Notes: generated by a model from the letters alone, not told the origin. 64,000 nucleotides of DNA from Marinilabiliaceae bacterium JC017 (GCA_004296775.1 RHGE01000011.1:38940-102939); one strand, 5' to 3'. Shown: positions 6,658 through 16,797, counted from the stretch's first letter. A program made the numbers and translations.

Positions 6658-9585
6658 ATGAAAAAGTTACTAACGATGGTTAGTGCATTTTTACTCAGTA
6701 TTGGGTTATATGCACAGACATTTGATGTCAAGGGAAAGGTGTGCGATGGCACCACCAATGAGCCATTGCCTGGCGTTTCCATTGTTGTTAAAGGTACAAC
6801 AAACGGAACCACCAGTGATATTGATGGCAATTTCATGCTTAAAGTAAATAATGGAGAAGCATTAAGTTTCTCTTTTATTGGTTATGCAACTAAAGAAGTA
6901 GTAGTTACTTCCGATGTACCGCTTAATATTAATCTGGAGCCCGATGCACTTGACCTGGATCAGGTAGTGATAGTTGGTTATGGTATCCAGAAGAAGAAAG
7001 ACAAAACAGGAGCCGTGATGCGTGTGGGTGCTGATGATTTGAACCAGGGGGTATTACAGGATCCTATCCAGGGTATCATGGGTAAAGTGGCTGGTGTTAA
7101 CATCACCAAAAAAGGGGGTGACCCTAACGCAGGCTTTAATGTGCAGATTCGTGGGACAGCCGGATTTAAATCAGGTACTTCACCGCTGTATGTGGTTGAC
7201 GGAGTGCCGGGAGTTGATCCTACTACCATTGCACCGGAAGATATTGAATCATTCAACATCCTGAAAGATGCCTCTTCAGCCGCTATTTACGGATCACGAG
7301 GTGCTACCGGTGTGATTATCATCACTACTAAAAAAGGAAAGTATCAGCAAAAAGGACAACTTACTTATAACGGTTACCTGTCTACTGATTTCGTCGCTAA
7401 TCGTCTCGATCTTTTAAGTGCGAGTGATATCCGCAAATATGCCAAGGATAACAATTTGTCACTGGATGATGGCGGTGCCGACACCGATTGGCAGGATGAG
7501 GTTTTCAGAACAGGAACAACTCAGTCGCACAACCTGGCCATGTCTGGGGGATCAGAGCAAGGTACCTACCGGGCCAGTGTTAACTATGAAAACTTTGAAG
7601 GGGTTCTGAAAGGAACCGATAAGGAACGTGCTATCATGCGTTTGAATGCCACGCAAAAAGCCATTAACGACCGGTTAACCCTGAGCATGAATTTGTCGGG
7701 TACCTTTGAGCATAACAACTACGTTAAAACTGATGGAAATAACGGGGAAGCTGTGTTGTTTCAGACTTACTCCCGGAATCCGACCTATCCGGTTTACAAC
7801 GAAGATGGTTCTTATTTTGAAGTAAATGACTTCGAGAACTCTAACCCGGTGGCGTTAATTGATCAGATGCAGAATAAACGCGAAGCAAAACGTTACCTGG
7901 CTAATGTGAAAGCTGATTTTGAAATTGTGGATGGCCTGGTGGCAGGCATTAATGCCAGTTACCGAAAAGATGATGAGGAAAAATGGTTTTTCCGTCCTTC
8001 TTACCAGATCACTACCAGTGATGGTGGTTATGCCAAACGTGAATATGCCAATGAGGACACCAAGTTGTTTGAAACCACTTTGAAGTATAATAAAACATTC
8101 AACAATTTCCATAACCTGAATTTATTGGGTGGTTACTCCTGGCAGGAAGACCGTAAGGACAGCTTCGGTGCCCAGGGACGTGGAATGTTATCAGATATAG
8201 TAGGGGCCGACAACCTGAAATTTGCCAACGATGTGTTGCCGCAGGATATCTGGTCGTGGAAAGAAAGAAACCGTTTGATCTCTTTCATTGGTCGTGCTGT
8301 TTATAATTTCGATTCGAAATATTACCTGACAGCTACTATTCGTCGTGACGGTTCTTCCCGTTTCGGTGCAAACCACGAATGGGGATGGTTCCCATCGTTC
8401 TCTACAGCCTGGGATATTTCTCGTGAAGCTTTCATGTCGGATGTTAACTGGCTGGAACAATTAAAACTGAGAGCTGGTTATGGTGTTACCGGTAACCAGG
8501 AAATTGGTAACTATCATGACATTGCCCGCATTCATGCCGATGGTCGTACGCTTGATCCTACTACAGGTGATAAAACGCTGATCATTAAACAGGCTAGTAA
8601 TGCCAACCCGGATTTGAAATGGGAAGAGAATAAAGAGTGGAACTTTGGTGTTGACTTCTCGGTACTAAATAACAGGCTGACCGGTTCGGTTGATTACTAT
8701 AATAAAACGACCACCGATTTGTTGGCTGAATACCAGGTGCCCGTTCCTCCAAATCGTTACGAGAATATCTATGCGAATGCCGGAGAGATCTCTAACAAGG
8801 GGTTGGAAATCAATTTGACGGGTAATGTTATCCGAAAAGGCGATTTGACCTGGAAATCAAATGTCTCTTTTGCTGCCAATAAACAAAAGGTAGAGTCATT
8901 ATCTGATGATAACTACGACCTGGATAACATGCATGTATCCTGGATCAGTGCCCGTGGGATGGTTGGTGTATGGACACAACTAATTGAACCGGGTCGTGAA
9001 TTGGGTACCTTCTATGGTTGGAAAAATGCCGGTATCGATCAGAATGGTCAATGGTTGTTCTACGATAAGGAAGGTAATATCACCAAGGAGCAAAAAGATG
9101 AGGATCGTCAGGTGATTGGTCATGCCTTACCTGATTTCACCATGGGATGGACCAACCAGTTCAACTACAAAAATTGGGATTTGAGTTTTGCCTTGAGAGC
9201 CGTAGTAGGTGGTGATGTATTAAATGTGACCCGCATGGTACTTGGAAATCCGGGTATGCTGCCTAACCGTAACGGGTTAACCGATGCCTTGAAGTTAGCT
9301 CCTGTGTTGAGCGATGGGCCTAAATATTCCGACTATTACGTGGAGGATGGTTCATTCCTTCGTTTGGATAACATCACGCTGGGGTATAATGTGAATGTGA
9401 GCAAGATTAACTGGTTGAGCAATTGTCGTTTTTATGTGAGCTCCAACAACCTGCTTACCCTGACCAAATATTCAGGTATTGATCCTGAGGCCAGCTATGG
9501 TGGCTATGAATACCTGGGACTGGATATGTATGATGTGTATCCTAAAACAAGGTCGTTCACCTTCGGAATGAAAATCGGATTTTAA
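6658..9585 (+). CDS. susC: SusC-like TonB-dependent glycan importer (starch-type locus)
   Basis: About 975 residues from the ATG at 6658; the extended frame from 6544 lacks a credible leader, while this start gives a signal peptide (LLTMVSAFLLSIGLYAQ). Next come a carboxypeptidase-D-like regulatory domain (VKGKVCDGTTNEPLPGVSI...), a TonB box region, and the plug (GLAGV-type GKVAGVNIT, SAAIYGSRGATGVIIITTKKG). The C-terminal beta-barrel ends at an aromatic residue (GMKIGF). It imports oligosaccharides across the outer membrane together with the SusD encoded 22 bp downstream. The starch-like assignment rests on the neighbouring SusE-like and GH97 genes. Confidence 0.93.
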   Translation: MKKLLTMVSAFLLSIGLYAQTFDVKGKVCDGTTNEPLPGVSIVVKGTTNGTTSDIDGNFMLKVNNGEALSFSFIGYATKEVVVTSDVPLNINLEPDALDLDQVVIVGYGIQKKKDKTGAVMRVGADDLNQGVLQDPIQGIMGKVAGVNITKKGGDPNAGFNVQIRGTAGFKSGTSPLYVVDGVPGVDPTTIAPEDIESFNILKDASSAAIYGSRGATGVIIITTKKGKYQQKGQLTYNGYLSTDFVANRLDLLSASDIRKYAKDNNLSLDDGGADTDWQDEVFRTGTTQSHNLAMSGGSEQGTYRASVNYENFEGVLKGTDKERAIMRLNATQKAINDRLTLSMNLSGTFEHNNYVKTDGNNGEAVLFQTYSRNPTYPVYNEDGSYFEVNDFENSNPVALIDQMQNKREAKRYLANVKADFEIVDGLVAGINASYRKDDEEKWFFRPSYQITTSDGGYAKREYANEDTKLFETTLKYNKTFNNFHNLNLLGGYSWQEDRKDSFGAQGRGMLSDIVGADNLKFANDVLPQDIWSWKERNRLISFIGRAVYNFDSKYYLTATIRRDGSSRFGANHEWGWFPSFSTAWDISREAFMSDVNWLEQLKLRAGYGVTGNQEIGNYHDIARIHADGRTLDPTTGDKTLIIKQASNANPDLKWEENKEWNFGVDFSVLNNRLTGSVDYYNKTTTDLLAEYQVPVPPNRYENIYANAGEISNKGLEINLTGNVIRKGDLTWKSNVSFAANKQKVESLSDDNYDLDNMHVSWISARGMVGVWTQLIEPGRELGTFYGWKNAGIDQNGQWLFYDKEGNITKEQKDEDRQVIGHALPDFTMGWTNQFNYKNWDLSFALRAVVGGDVLNVTRMVLGNPGMLPNRNGLTDALKLAPVLSDGPKYSDYYVEDGSFLRLDNITLGYNVNVSKINWLSNCRFYVSSNNLLTLTKYSGIDPEASYGGYEYLGLDMYDVYPKTRSFTFGMKIGF

Positions 9586-9607
9586 TTAATGGCTTAAAGA
9601 GAATATC

Positions 9608-11086
9608 ATGAAGATTAAAATATATAACCTTTTACTTTTGGGTGGTTTGTTCGCCTCCTCATGTACTAATCTGGATGATCAGGTGTACAGCGAGATTACG
9701 GGCGATCAATATCCTGAAAACCAAATTCAGGCTCAGTTAATTACCAACAATGCTTATTCGCAGTTGCAAAACCATTGTGATCACGGGTGGTGGTTTGCCC
9801 AGGAAATAACCGGTGATTTAATCGTAGCCCCCACACGTGGTGGTGACTGGGACGATGGTGGTAAATGGCGTAAGCTACATCAGCACACCTGGGATAACAA
9901 CATTGAAGCAGTCAATGATATGTGGCGTAACTTCTATAACGGGGTTACCGAATGTAACAAAGCCATTGAATACCTGGGAGATTCGGAGACAGCTAAAAAT
10001 GCCGTGGCACAAATGAAAGTTTTGCGTGCTTACTACTATTACCTGTTGATCGATAACTATGGCGATGTGCCTTATATCACCTCTTTCTCCGAGGCACCTG
10101 AAAAGCCACAGAAGGAGACCCGGGCAAAGATTTTTGAAAATATCGTAATAGATATAAAAGCTTCTATTGATGATTTGGATGGTGTTTCCAAGAGTTCGGT
10201 GAATAAATACACCGCTTATGCATTACTGGCCAAATTGTATCTGAACGCAGAGGTTTTTACCGGAACAGCACAATGGCAGGAAGCCGAGAATTACTGTGAT
10301 AAGGTAATGGAAGGGTCTTATGGATTGGAATCAAACCGATTGGCTCCTTTTTCAGCCGAGAATGAAAATTCATCAGAGAATATTTTCACCATTCCTTACG
10401 ATGAGGATAACTACCAGGGCTTTCTGTTGCACAGACGGTCATTACACTATAACAGTACTGTTACTTTTGATGCCAATACCACTTTTTGGAATGGCTTCTG
10501 TACACAGGAAAAACTGGTAGATCTTTTTGAAGATGGTGACCAGCGTAAGAGTGGTTTGCTATTGGGAAAACAATATTCATCAACCGGCGAAGAGATCCTG
10601 GATGCCGGTGCTGGTAATGCGCCTTTGGTATTTACCAAGAATGTGCCTGCATTAAAAATGGATGCCTCCTATTCAGCACAGGAAATTAAGATGTCGGGTG
10701 CCCGCATGGTGAAATTTGAAGTGGAAAAAGGGGTGAAAGATCATATGAACAATGACTTCCCTATTTTCCGACTGGCTGACTTTAAACTGATGAAAGCCGA
10801 GTGTGAGTTGAGAAAAGCAGGCGGAAGCACCACTGAAGCTAAAACACTGATTAATGAGATTCGTACCATGGCCGGTGCTACACCTTGGAATGATGCAGAT
10901 ATTACATTGGATAACCTGTTGGATGAGCGTGGACGTGAATTGTGGTGTGAAGGACACCGTCGTCAGGATTTGGTTCGTTTTGACAAATTCAAAGACGGCT
11001 GGTGGGAGAAAGCACCGGACAGTGAAGCAAACTATATTTTCCCCATCCCGCAATGGGCCATTGATAGTAACCCGAACTTGAAATAG
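9608..11086 (+). CDS. susD: SusD-like surface glycan-binding lipoprotein
   Basis: A 492-residue RagB/SusD protein with a lipoprotein signal (lipobox ASSC, Cys19) followed by TNLDD, an acidic export tail consistent with surface display. The usual helical TPR scaffold is visible (VLRAYYYYLLIDNYGDVPY), as is the conserved C-terminal block (LLDERGRELWCEGHRRQDLVRF, then FPIPQWAIDSNPNL). It forms the lid of the SusC transporter encoded just upstream and binds the oligosaccharide. The many Trp residues around 60-85 (HGWWFAQ, WDDGGKW) could serve sugar stacking; that is an inference. Confidence 0.93.
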   Translation: MKIKIYNLLLLGGLFASSCTNLDDQVYSEITGDQYPENQIQAQLITNNAYSQLQNHCDHGWWFAQEITGDLIVAPTRGGDWDDGGKWRKLHQHTWDNNIEAVNDMWRNFYNGVTECNKAIEYLGDSETAKNAVAQMKVLRAYYYYLLIDNYGDVPYITSFSEAPEKPQKETRAKIFENIVIDIKASIDDLDGVSKSSVNKYTAYALLAKLYLNAEVFTGTAQWQEAENYCDKVMEGSYGLESNRLAPFSAENENSSENIFTIPYDEDNYQGFLLHRRSLHYNSTVTFDANTTFWNGFCTQEKLVDLFEDGDQRKSGLLLGKQYSSTGEEILDAGAGNAPLVFTKNVPALKMDASYSAQEIKMSGARMVKFEVEKGVKDHMNNDFPIFRLADFKLMKAECELRKAGGSTTEAKTLINEIRTMAGATPWNDADITLDNLLDERGRELWCEGHRRQDLVRFDKFKDGWWEKAPDSEANYIFPIPQWAIDSNPNLK

Positions 11087-11124
11087 TAAGGCGTTAATTG
11101 GTACGAATAAAAAATGAAATGACA

Positions 11125-11829
11125 ATGAATAAGATAACATTACTTTCTATAGCCATCTTGTCAAGCTTTTTTATCACTTCTTGTGATGATGAGGTGGATC
11201 TGCCTCCCGTATTGGAGATCTTTGACGGGTATTATATCCAGGGCGATGCAACCCCTTATGACGGGTTGGATAATAACGGACTAATGATTGATGGGAATGC
11301 CGAAGGTCAGGCCACTAAATACCTTAATCTTAAGAGTGGTTCCATAACCGTTACACGTGAGAAAAATTCCACCACGGAAAATCCTAATTCCACCACTTTT
11401 GGATTGAATGGTGAAGGTGAATTTGTGGAAGGTGGAAATGCGATTGCATGCACCCAAACACCTGGGTATTATTTTTTCCGCTCCGATGTAGAGGCTAAAT
11501 CCATTGATTATGTGGCCATCAATTCCTGGGGTGTCATTGGAAGTGCCACACCAGGTGGCTGGGGTGAAGATACTGACATGGCCCTTGTGTCATCGGATAA
11601 TGGTGTGTACGTTTATTCGGTTGATGTGGAGTTAAAAGGCGGTGAATGGTTAAAATTCAGAGCCAATGATCAGTGGGCACCTCAGTTTGGGGTGAAAGAT
11701 GGTAAATTTGCGCTGCGTCTATATGAATCAGAGGACGATCCGGGTTCCATTAAGGTGGAAGAAACAGGTCTGTATACTGTTAAAATGACCCTTGGTGCGG
11801 CATTTGAATATGAATTAATAAAGAAATAA
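11125..11829 (+). CDS. susE: SusE/SusF-like starch-binding outer-membrane lipoprotein
   Basis: About 234 residues from the ATG at 11125 (an in-frame ATG at 11119 is equally possible; the frame upstream begins only with TTG). The lipobox FITSC is followed by DDEVD, a surface-export type tail. The C-terminal 100 residues match the SusE/SusF starch-binding fold: GGWGEDTDMALVSSDNGVY, then KGGEWLKFRANDQWAPQFG, where the Trp and FRAN segments are typical. SusE proteins are usually near 390 residues with two or more binding modules, so this is a short form with one clear module. It lies 38 bp after susD in the same operon. Confidence 0.8.
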   Translation: MNKITLLSIAILSSFFITSCDDEVDLPPVLEIFDGYYIQGDATPYDGLDNNGLMIDGNAEGQATKYLNLKSGSITVTREKNSTTENPNSTTFGLNGEGEFVEGGNAIACTQTPGYYFFRSDVEAKSIDYVAINSWGVIGSATPGGWGEDTDMALVSSDNGVYVYSVDVELKGGEWLKFRANDQWAPQFGVKDGKFALRLYESEDDPGSIKVEETGLYTVKMTLGAAFEYELIKK

Positions 11830-11930
11830 CAGGAATATTGCTTTGATTGGTGATAGAGACTGTTAATTTTGAGCAAAACCAAGAAGATCCTTTAACGAAA
11901 GGATCGATTTACCAATAATTAAACATTCGA

Positions 11931-11972
11931 AATGTGGATATTCGCTCCTCGGAGAGGAATATTCACATTTTT
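11931..11972 (+). terminator. Terminator of the susCDE operon
   Basis: Long hairpin with arms AATGTGGATATTC and GGAATATTCACATT (minor mismatches), followed by a run of seven T. It lies about 100 bp after the susE-like stop. Confidence 0.8.
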
Positions 11973-11984
11973 TTATCCCCTCTT

Positions 11985-12425
11985 GAAGGAAAATATAGAA
12001 ATAGCTGGAGATAGATAGAAACAGGGAAATAAGGCAAGACGGTAACAGTTTTTTCTCTGCGTCTTGGGTTGTTTGCAGTAAATGAAGCAGCTAGAAATAC
12101 ATAGAAATAAATTGAAACAGATAGTCAGGTCAGCAACCTGTCAGCGTCCGAAGGACCTGATAGCGTTAACTACCCAAATCAAGTCCTGCTGATGCTTACA
12201 GGTTCTTTTTTCTGCGTCCTGGCGCCTCTGCGGTAAATGGAAAACAGCTAGAAATACATAGAAATAAATTGAAACAGATAGTTAGGTCAGCAACCTGTCA
12301 GCGTCCAAAGGACCTGATAGCGTTAACTGCCGATAGAAACCCTGGAAATAAATTGAAATAGAGAAATAAAGCAGGGTGATAACAGTTTTTTTCTCTGCGT
12401 CTTACCACCTCTGCAGTTTTCTAAA
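11985..12425 (+). repeat. Mosaic intergenic repeat block with 157-bp duplication
   Basis: Gene-free. It is built of A-rich GAAATA/GAAACA tracts, the motif ACCTGTCAGCGTCCGAAGG followed by ACCTGATAGCGTTAAC (an internal 19-bp direct repeat), and TTCTCTGCGTCTT...CCTCTGCGG segments. A unit starting CTAGAAATACATAGAAATAA occurs at 12091 and again at 12248 (offset 157 bp). The same modules recur at 14.8, 16.3-16.8, 31.6-31.9 and 33.8-34.4 kb. Confidence 0.85.
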
Positions 12426-12428
12426 AAA

Positions 12429-12539
12429 GAATAACTCTGTGCCTCAGTGTTTGCCGTCTATAAATCTATTGTCTCATGTCTAAAAGTCTATTGTCTAATA
12501 ATCTATTATCTAAAAATCTCTTGTCTAAATATTATACAC
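12429..12539 (+). repeat. Recurring leader module before the GH97 start
   Basis: Starts AACTCTGTGCCTCAGTGTTT and continues with serial TCTATTGTCTAA-like units (about 16-bp period) right up to the ATG at 12540. The same module in varied lengths precedes the ATGs at 28592, 46818 and 58758. Confidence 0.75.
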
Positions 12540-14612
12540 ATGAATAAAAAACTAATACAAACGATCTGTATGGTACTTGCTTTGGCATTTGTTGCTTGCC
12601 AAAGTAAAAACCATAGTGTGACTTCACCCGATGGTGCCATCGGCATGGAAGTTTATTTGAAAGCCGGACAACCTTGTTACAAGGTTTCATATAACGGAAA
12701 ACCCATTATTCTTGAATCGTCACTGGGATTCGACCTGAAAGATATGCCGGCCTTTAAAGACGGTTGGAAGATCATAAACAGCGAAACTTCTTCATCCAAT
12801 TCCACCTGGGAAATGCCCTGGGGAGAGAAGCGCGAGGTGGTGGATAACTACAATGAGTTAAAGCTTTTCTTAAAGGAAGAAAAAGCGCCTTACCGCAAAA
12901 TGAATCTGAACTTTAAGGTGTATAACGACGGGTTGGGTTTTCGTTATGAATTCCCCGAACAGGATGGCCTGAAAGAGCTTATTATTACCGATGAAAATAC
13001 GCAGTTTAACCTCGCCGGTGATCATAAAGTGTGGTGGATACCGGGTGACTGGGATATCTACGAACACCTGTACAATACCACTTTGTTTTCAGGTATCGAT
13101 GCCATAAGCAAAAGAAATCATTCCAACCTGGCACAATCGCACATTCCTGAAAATGCTGTTAATACCCCGGTAACCATGAAAACCAAGGAGGGCGTATACC
13201 TGAGTTTTCATGAGGCCAACCTGACTGATTATGCCGGTATGACATTGAAAGTAGAGAAGGATGAGTTGATGATGGAAAGTGAGCTGGTGGGATCTGATCG
13301 AACCGGCTATAAAGTGAAGCGTGCTTTGCCTTTCACCACGCCCTGGCGTACCATTCATATCTCTTCCACTGCCGGTGGTCTCATTGAATCCGACTTGATT
13401 GTTAACTTGAATGAGCCCAACAAGCTGGGCGATGTATCCTATTTCAAGCCCATGAAATACGTGGGTATCTGGTGGGATATGCACCTGGGAACAAAAGCAT
13501 GGGATCTGGCCAGTGGTAAGCATGGTGCTACAACGGCCTACGCCAAAGAACTGATTGATTTCGCCGCCAAGAACAATATTGGTGGTTTATTGGTGGAAGG
13601 CTGGAACACTGGCTGGGAACACTGGATTGGCTTCGAAGACCGCGAAGGGGTCTTTGATTTTGTAACCCCTTATCCTGATTATGACCTGGCCGAAGTGGTG
13701 CGTTACGGGAAAGAAAAAGGGGTGGAGCTGATTATGCACCACGAGACCTCAGCGGCACCGCGTACCTACGACCAACAACTGGATACAGCCTACAACCTCA
13801 TGCATTCACTGGGGATTCATGCCGTAAAAACAGGTTATGTGGGTAAGCTGATCCCTAAGGGGGAATACCACCATGGTCAGTGGATGGTCAACCATTACCG
13901 CCGCGCGCTGATGAAGGGCGCTCAAAACCAGGTTGCCGTTAATGCCCACGAACCCATTAAAGCCACCGGTTTGCGACGTACCTATCCCAATGCCATTGCA
14001 CGGGAGGGGTTACGCGGACAGGAGTTTAATGCCTGGTCTTCCGATGGGGGTAATCCCGCCGAGCATCTGCCCATTGTGGCTTTCACCCGTATGTTGGCCG
14101 GACCTATTGATTACACGCCCGGGATTTTTAATATCAAGCTGGAACCATATAAGCCCGATAACCAGGTGAACACCACCCTGGCCCAACAGCTGGCATTGTA
14201 TGTGGTGATAAACAGCCCTATTCAGATGGTACCTGATTTGTTATCGGCCTATAAAGGACATCCTGCTTTCCAATTTATCCGCGATGTGGCGGTTAACTGG
14301 GAACAAACAAAAGTGTTGAATGGAGAGGTAGGCGAATATGTTACCATTGCCCGCCAGGATCGTGCGTCCAACAACTGGTTCATTGGTGCCATTACCAACG
14401 AAGAAGCCCGGGAGATGCATATCAATCTTGAATTCCTGCCCGAAGGAAAGAAATACCAGGCTACCATTTATGAAGATGGAGATAATGCCCATTGGGATAA
14501 AAATCCTACCGATTATAAAATCGAAATCCTTGAGGTGAACGATGCGTCAGCATTGGATTTAAAACTGGCCGCCGGCGGTGGTGCTGCCATCAGCCTTATT
14601 GAGATAAAATAA
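12540..14612 (+). CDS. susB: GH97 alpha-glucosidase, SusB-type (inverting)
   Basis: About 690 residues from the ATG at 12540; codons upstream belong to the repeat leader. Lipoprotein-type signal (lipobox FVAC, Cys20) without acidic residues after it, so probably periplasmic like SusB. GH97 N-terminal super-sandwich, then a TIM barrel. E402 (HHETS), E471 (NAHEP) and E495 (RGQEFN) are spaced 69 and 24 residues apart, exactly as SusB E439/E508/E532; E489 matches the calcium ligand E526. KTGYVG replaces the nucleophile region of retaining GH97 galactosidases, so an inverting glucan-cleaving enzyme is expected, releasing glucose from imported malto-oligosaccharides. It follows the susCDE operon but has its own leader and terminator. 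Confidence 0.92.
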   Translation: MNKKLIQTICMVLALAFVACQSKNHSVTSPDGAIGMEVYLKAGQPCYKVSYNGKPIILESSLGFDLKDMPAFKDGWKIINSETSSSNSTWEMPWGEKREVVDNYNELKLFLKEEKAPYRKMNLNFKVYNDGLGFRYEFPEQDGLKELIITDENTQFNLAGDHKVWWIPGDWDIYEHLYNTTLFSGIDAISKRNHSNLAQSHIPENAVNTPVTMKTKEGVYLSFHEANLTDYAGMTLKVEKDELMMESELVGSDRTGYKVKRALPFTTPWRTIHISSTAGGLIESDLIVNLNEPNKLGDVSYFKPMKYVGIWWDMHLGTKAWDLASGKHGATTAYAKELIDFAAKNNIGGLLVEGWNTGWEHWIGFEDREGVFDFVTPYPDYDLAEVVRYGKEKGVELIMHHETSAAPRTYDQQLDTAYNLMHSLGIHAVKTGYVGKLIPKGEYHHGQWMVNHYRRALMKGAQNQVAVNAHEPIKATGLRRTYPNAIAREGLRGQEFNAWSSDGGNPAEHLPIVAFTRMLAGPIDYTPGIFNIKLEPYKPDNQVNTTLAQQLALYVVINSPIQMVPDLLSAYKGHPAFQFIRDVAVNWEQTKVLNGEVGEYVTIARQDRASNNWFIGAITNEEAREMHINLEFLPEGKKYQATIYEDGDNAHWDKNPTDYKIEILEVNDASALDLKLAAGGGAAISLIEIK

Positions 14613-14618
14613 AATTTC

Positions 14619-14665
14619 ACACCCGACAGGTTTCTTAAAGCAATTTAAGCGTACTTGTCGGGTGT
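14619..14665 (+). terminator. REP-like hairpin and terminator after susB
   Basis: Arms ACACCCGACAGGT and ACTTGTCGGGTGT (one mismatch) with TTTCTTAAAGC in the loop, 6 bp after the stop codon. Arms and loop start resemble the hairpins at 32492-32538 and 32229-32269 around the RAYT gene, so it may be a REP copy used as terminator. Confidence 0.65.
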
Positions 14666-14826
14666 AAAAATACCGAACCGCACTTTATCAGCAAAGAGAC
14701 GGTTCGATAGGGTATAACAAAACATAAAGAAAATTGATATGAGTGGTTTCATATCTGATTCATCTATATAACGTTTGAAGACGGGGATGCCCCTATTTGG
14801 AAATGCTTTTTATTTTATTCCCATCA

Positions 14827-15030
14827 GGTTTTATTCACCGCATGAGCGCCAAGACGCAAAGAAAAAATAACCTGTAAGCGTCCGCAGGACCTGACAGCGT
14901 TATTACATCACGCATCAAACGACATCTTTCACATCCAGTTTCTATCTATTTCCATTTATTTCTTTTATCTCTATGTATTTCTATCTGTTTCCAGTTGTTT
15001 CTATTTATTTCCAAGTATTTCCCTCTAACC
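14827..15030. repeat. Mosaic intergenic repeat block
   Basis: Gene-free stretch 14666-15180. It contains CACCGCATGAGCGCCAAGAC, then CCTGTAAGCGTCCGCAGGACC with TGACAGCGTTA, then a pyrimidine-rich TTTCTATCTATTTCCATTTA series, which is the GAAATA tract in reverse orientation. The modules match those at 12 kb, but their relative orientation differs, so the block is rearranged. Confidence 0.8.
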
Positions 15031-15180
15031 AATAAGACATAGTTTTTTGATGTTTGCAGGATCAATAAAAAAAACAGAATAATGTAATATTTTTGATCAC
15101 TGGAAAAAGTTCGGAATAGGTATAATAGTTAACCTTCGTCGGACATCAAAGAGAAGAATAAAATGATAAATCTATAGATT

Positions 15181-16308
15181 ATGAGTGAATATCAATATTA
15201 TGAATTTAAGGCGATTGATAAGCATTTATCTCAGGAAGACCGGGAGGAGATAGGTAGTTGGTCCAGCAGAACGAACCCATCAAGCACCAGTGCCGCTTTT
15301 ACATATCATTACAGTGATTTCCCCCAAAGAGCTTTAGCAGTGGTTGAAAAGTATTTTGATGCCATGTTTTACATTTCCAATTGGGGGGTGGTGCGGTTGA
15401 TCTTTAAGTTTCCTAATCATCTGATTAATATGAAGCGATTAAGACCATATTGCATGAACGAAGAGATACGTTTGCATGTAAAAACCGATGTTACCTTGCT
15501 GGATATTGAATTGAATAATGAAGATGGTGGAAATTGGATAGAAGGTGAAGGCTGGCTCGATTCGTTGGTGACCCTGAGAGAAGATATTCTGGCAGGCGAT
15601 TTAAGGTGTCTGTATCTGTTTTCGATAAAAAATAGCATTGAAACAGCCTTGTATGACCCGGATTGTATCGATTTGGAAAGGATTGAACCGCCTGTGCCGG
15701 CGAATTTGAAAGCATTAAACGGGGCGTTGCTCGATTTTGCACAGCTATTTGAAATCAATCAAGATATTCTTGCTGTAGCAGCTGCCACCAGTCCTTCCCG
15801 GGAAGAGAAAAGTGATGATGGATATTTAAACTGTTTAACGCACTTGTCCGACACCGAAAAGAATGAGTGGCTTACCCGGCTTTTAAAGAATGAACCGTCC
15901 TTGCCGATTCTTTTAAAAAGACGATTGAAAGAATTTGCCGGGAAAAAGAAAGAGCCTGTTCTAATAAAGGGAAGAACCATTGGACAATTATTTCGTGCTG
16001 TGCAGGAGATGAAAGAGAACCGGCGGTTGGAAGAGAAGCGAAAGCAGGAGGAAAAGAAACTGGCCAAACTAACAAAGACCGGGCAGCAAGAAGAGGTGTT
16101 ATGGACAAGGGTAGACCGGTTGATAAGCGAAAAGAAAACAAAATCATATGAGGAAGCCATTGAAATACTCAAGGACTTAAAAGAGCTCTCAATTCATAGG
16201 AAGCAAGGGAACGACTTTTATAGCAGAGTGGAACTTATCAGAAAGAAATATAGCCGGTTGTCAGGGTTGCAGTGGCGGATAAAAGAGGCCGGGTTAGTCC
16301 GGCCATAA
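15181..16308 (+). CDS. Uncharacterised SEYQYYEF-family protein
   Basis: A 375-residue soluble protein without signal or membrane segments. The N-terminus (MSEYQYYEFKAIDKHLS) and the following blocks (SRTNPSSTSAAFTYHYSDF, EKYFDAMFYISNWGVVRLIF) resemble, from memory, a family of unknown function found in many phyla. Residues 1-210 look globular; about 265-315 is a Lys/Glu-rich coiled coil (EMKENRRLEEKRKQEEKKLA); the C-terminus is helical. It stands alone between two repeat blocks, with no operon partner, which suggests an accessory gene. No catalytic motif can be named. Confidence 0.8.
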   Translation: MSEYQYYEFKAIDKHLSQEDREEIGSWSSRTNPSSTSAAFTYHYSDFPQRALAVVEKYFDAMFYISNWGVVRLIFKFPNHLINMKRLRPYCMNEEIRLHVKTDVTLLDIELNNEDGGNWIEGEGWLDSLVTLREDILAGDLRCLYLFSIKNSIETALYDPDCIDLERIEPPVPANLKALNGALLDFAQLFEINQDILAVAAATSPSREEKSDDGYLNCLTHLSDTEKNEWLTRLLKNEPSLPILLKRRLKEFAGKKKEPVLIKGRTIGQLFRAVQEMKENRRLEEKRKQEEKKLAKLTKTGQQEEVLWTRVDRLISEKKTKSYEEAIEILKDLKELSIHRKQGNDFYSRVELIRKKYSRLSGLQWRIKEAGLVRP

Positions 16309-16339
16309 TATCTATCAGGTTTCCTGATAGGGAACATTT

Positions 16340-16797
16340 GGTTTCATCTGTTTCATCTGTTTCATGGTGGTTCAATTTGTTCCCTCTTACCTCCTCCCAA
16401 ATCAGTTTCCATCTGTTTTTGGTTGTTTCTATTTATTTACAAGTATTTCCTTCTAACCGCAGAGGCGGAGAGACGCAAAGAGAAAGAACCAGTTAACCAC
16501 CGCAGGCCTTGCTTTACTGTAAGCCGGTTATGGTTGTTGAAGGCCGTTAACGCTGGCTGGACCTTCGGACGCTGCCAGGTTGCTGATTGCTGATCTGTTT
16601 ATTTCTACCTGTTTCCATCTATTTCTAAGTATTTCAATATGTTTTCCATTAACCGCAGAGGCGGAGAGACGCAAAGAAAAAGATCCGGTAAGCGTCCGAA
16701 CGACATCTTTCACATCCTGTTTCCATTTATTTCTGTATTATTTCCCTGTTTCCAAGTATATCAATTTGTTTCCCTTCAACCGCAGAGAGCCGGAAGC
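16340..16797. repeat. Mosaic intergenic repeat block
   Basis: Gene-free stretch 16309-16966. Two copies of AACCGCAGAGGCGGAGAGAC (near 16457 and 16652) alternate with TATTTCTAAGTATTTC-type pyrimidine tracts and one reversed GTTAACGCTGGCTGGACC / TTCGGACGCTGCCAGGTTGC module at about 16547-16580. Short frames inside are not convincing genes. Confidence 0.8.
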
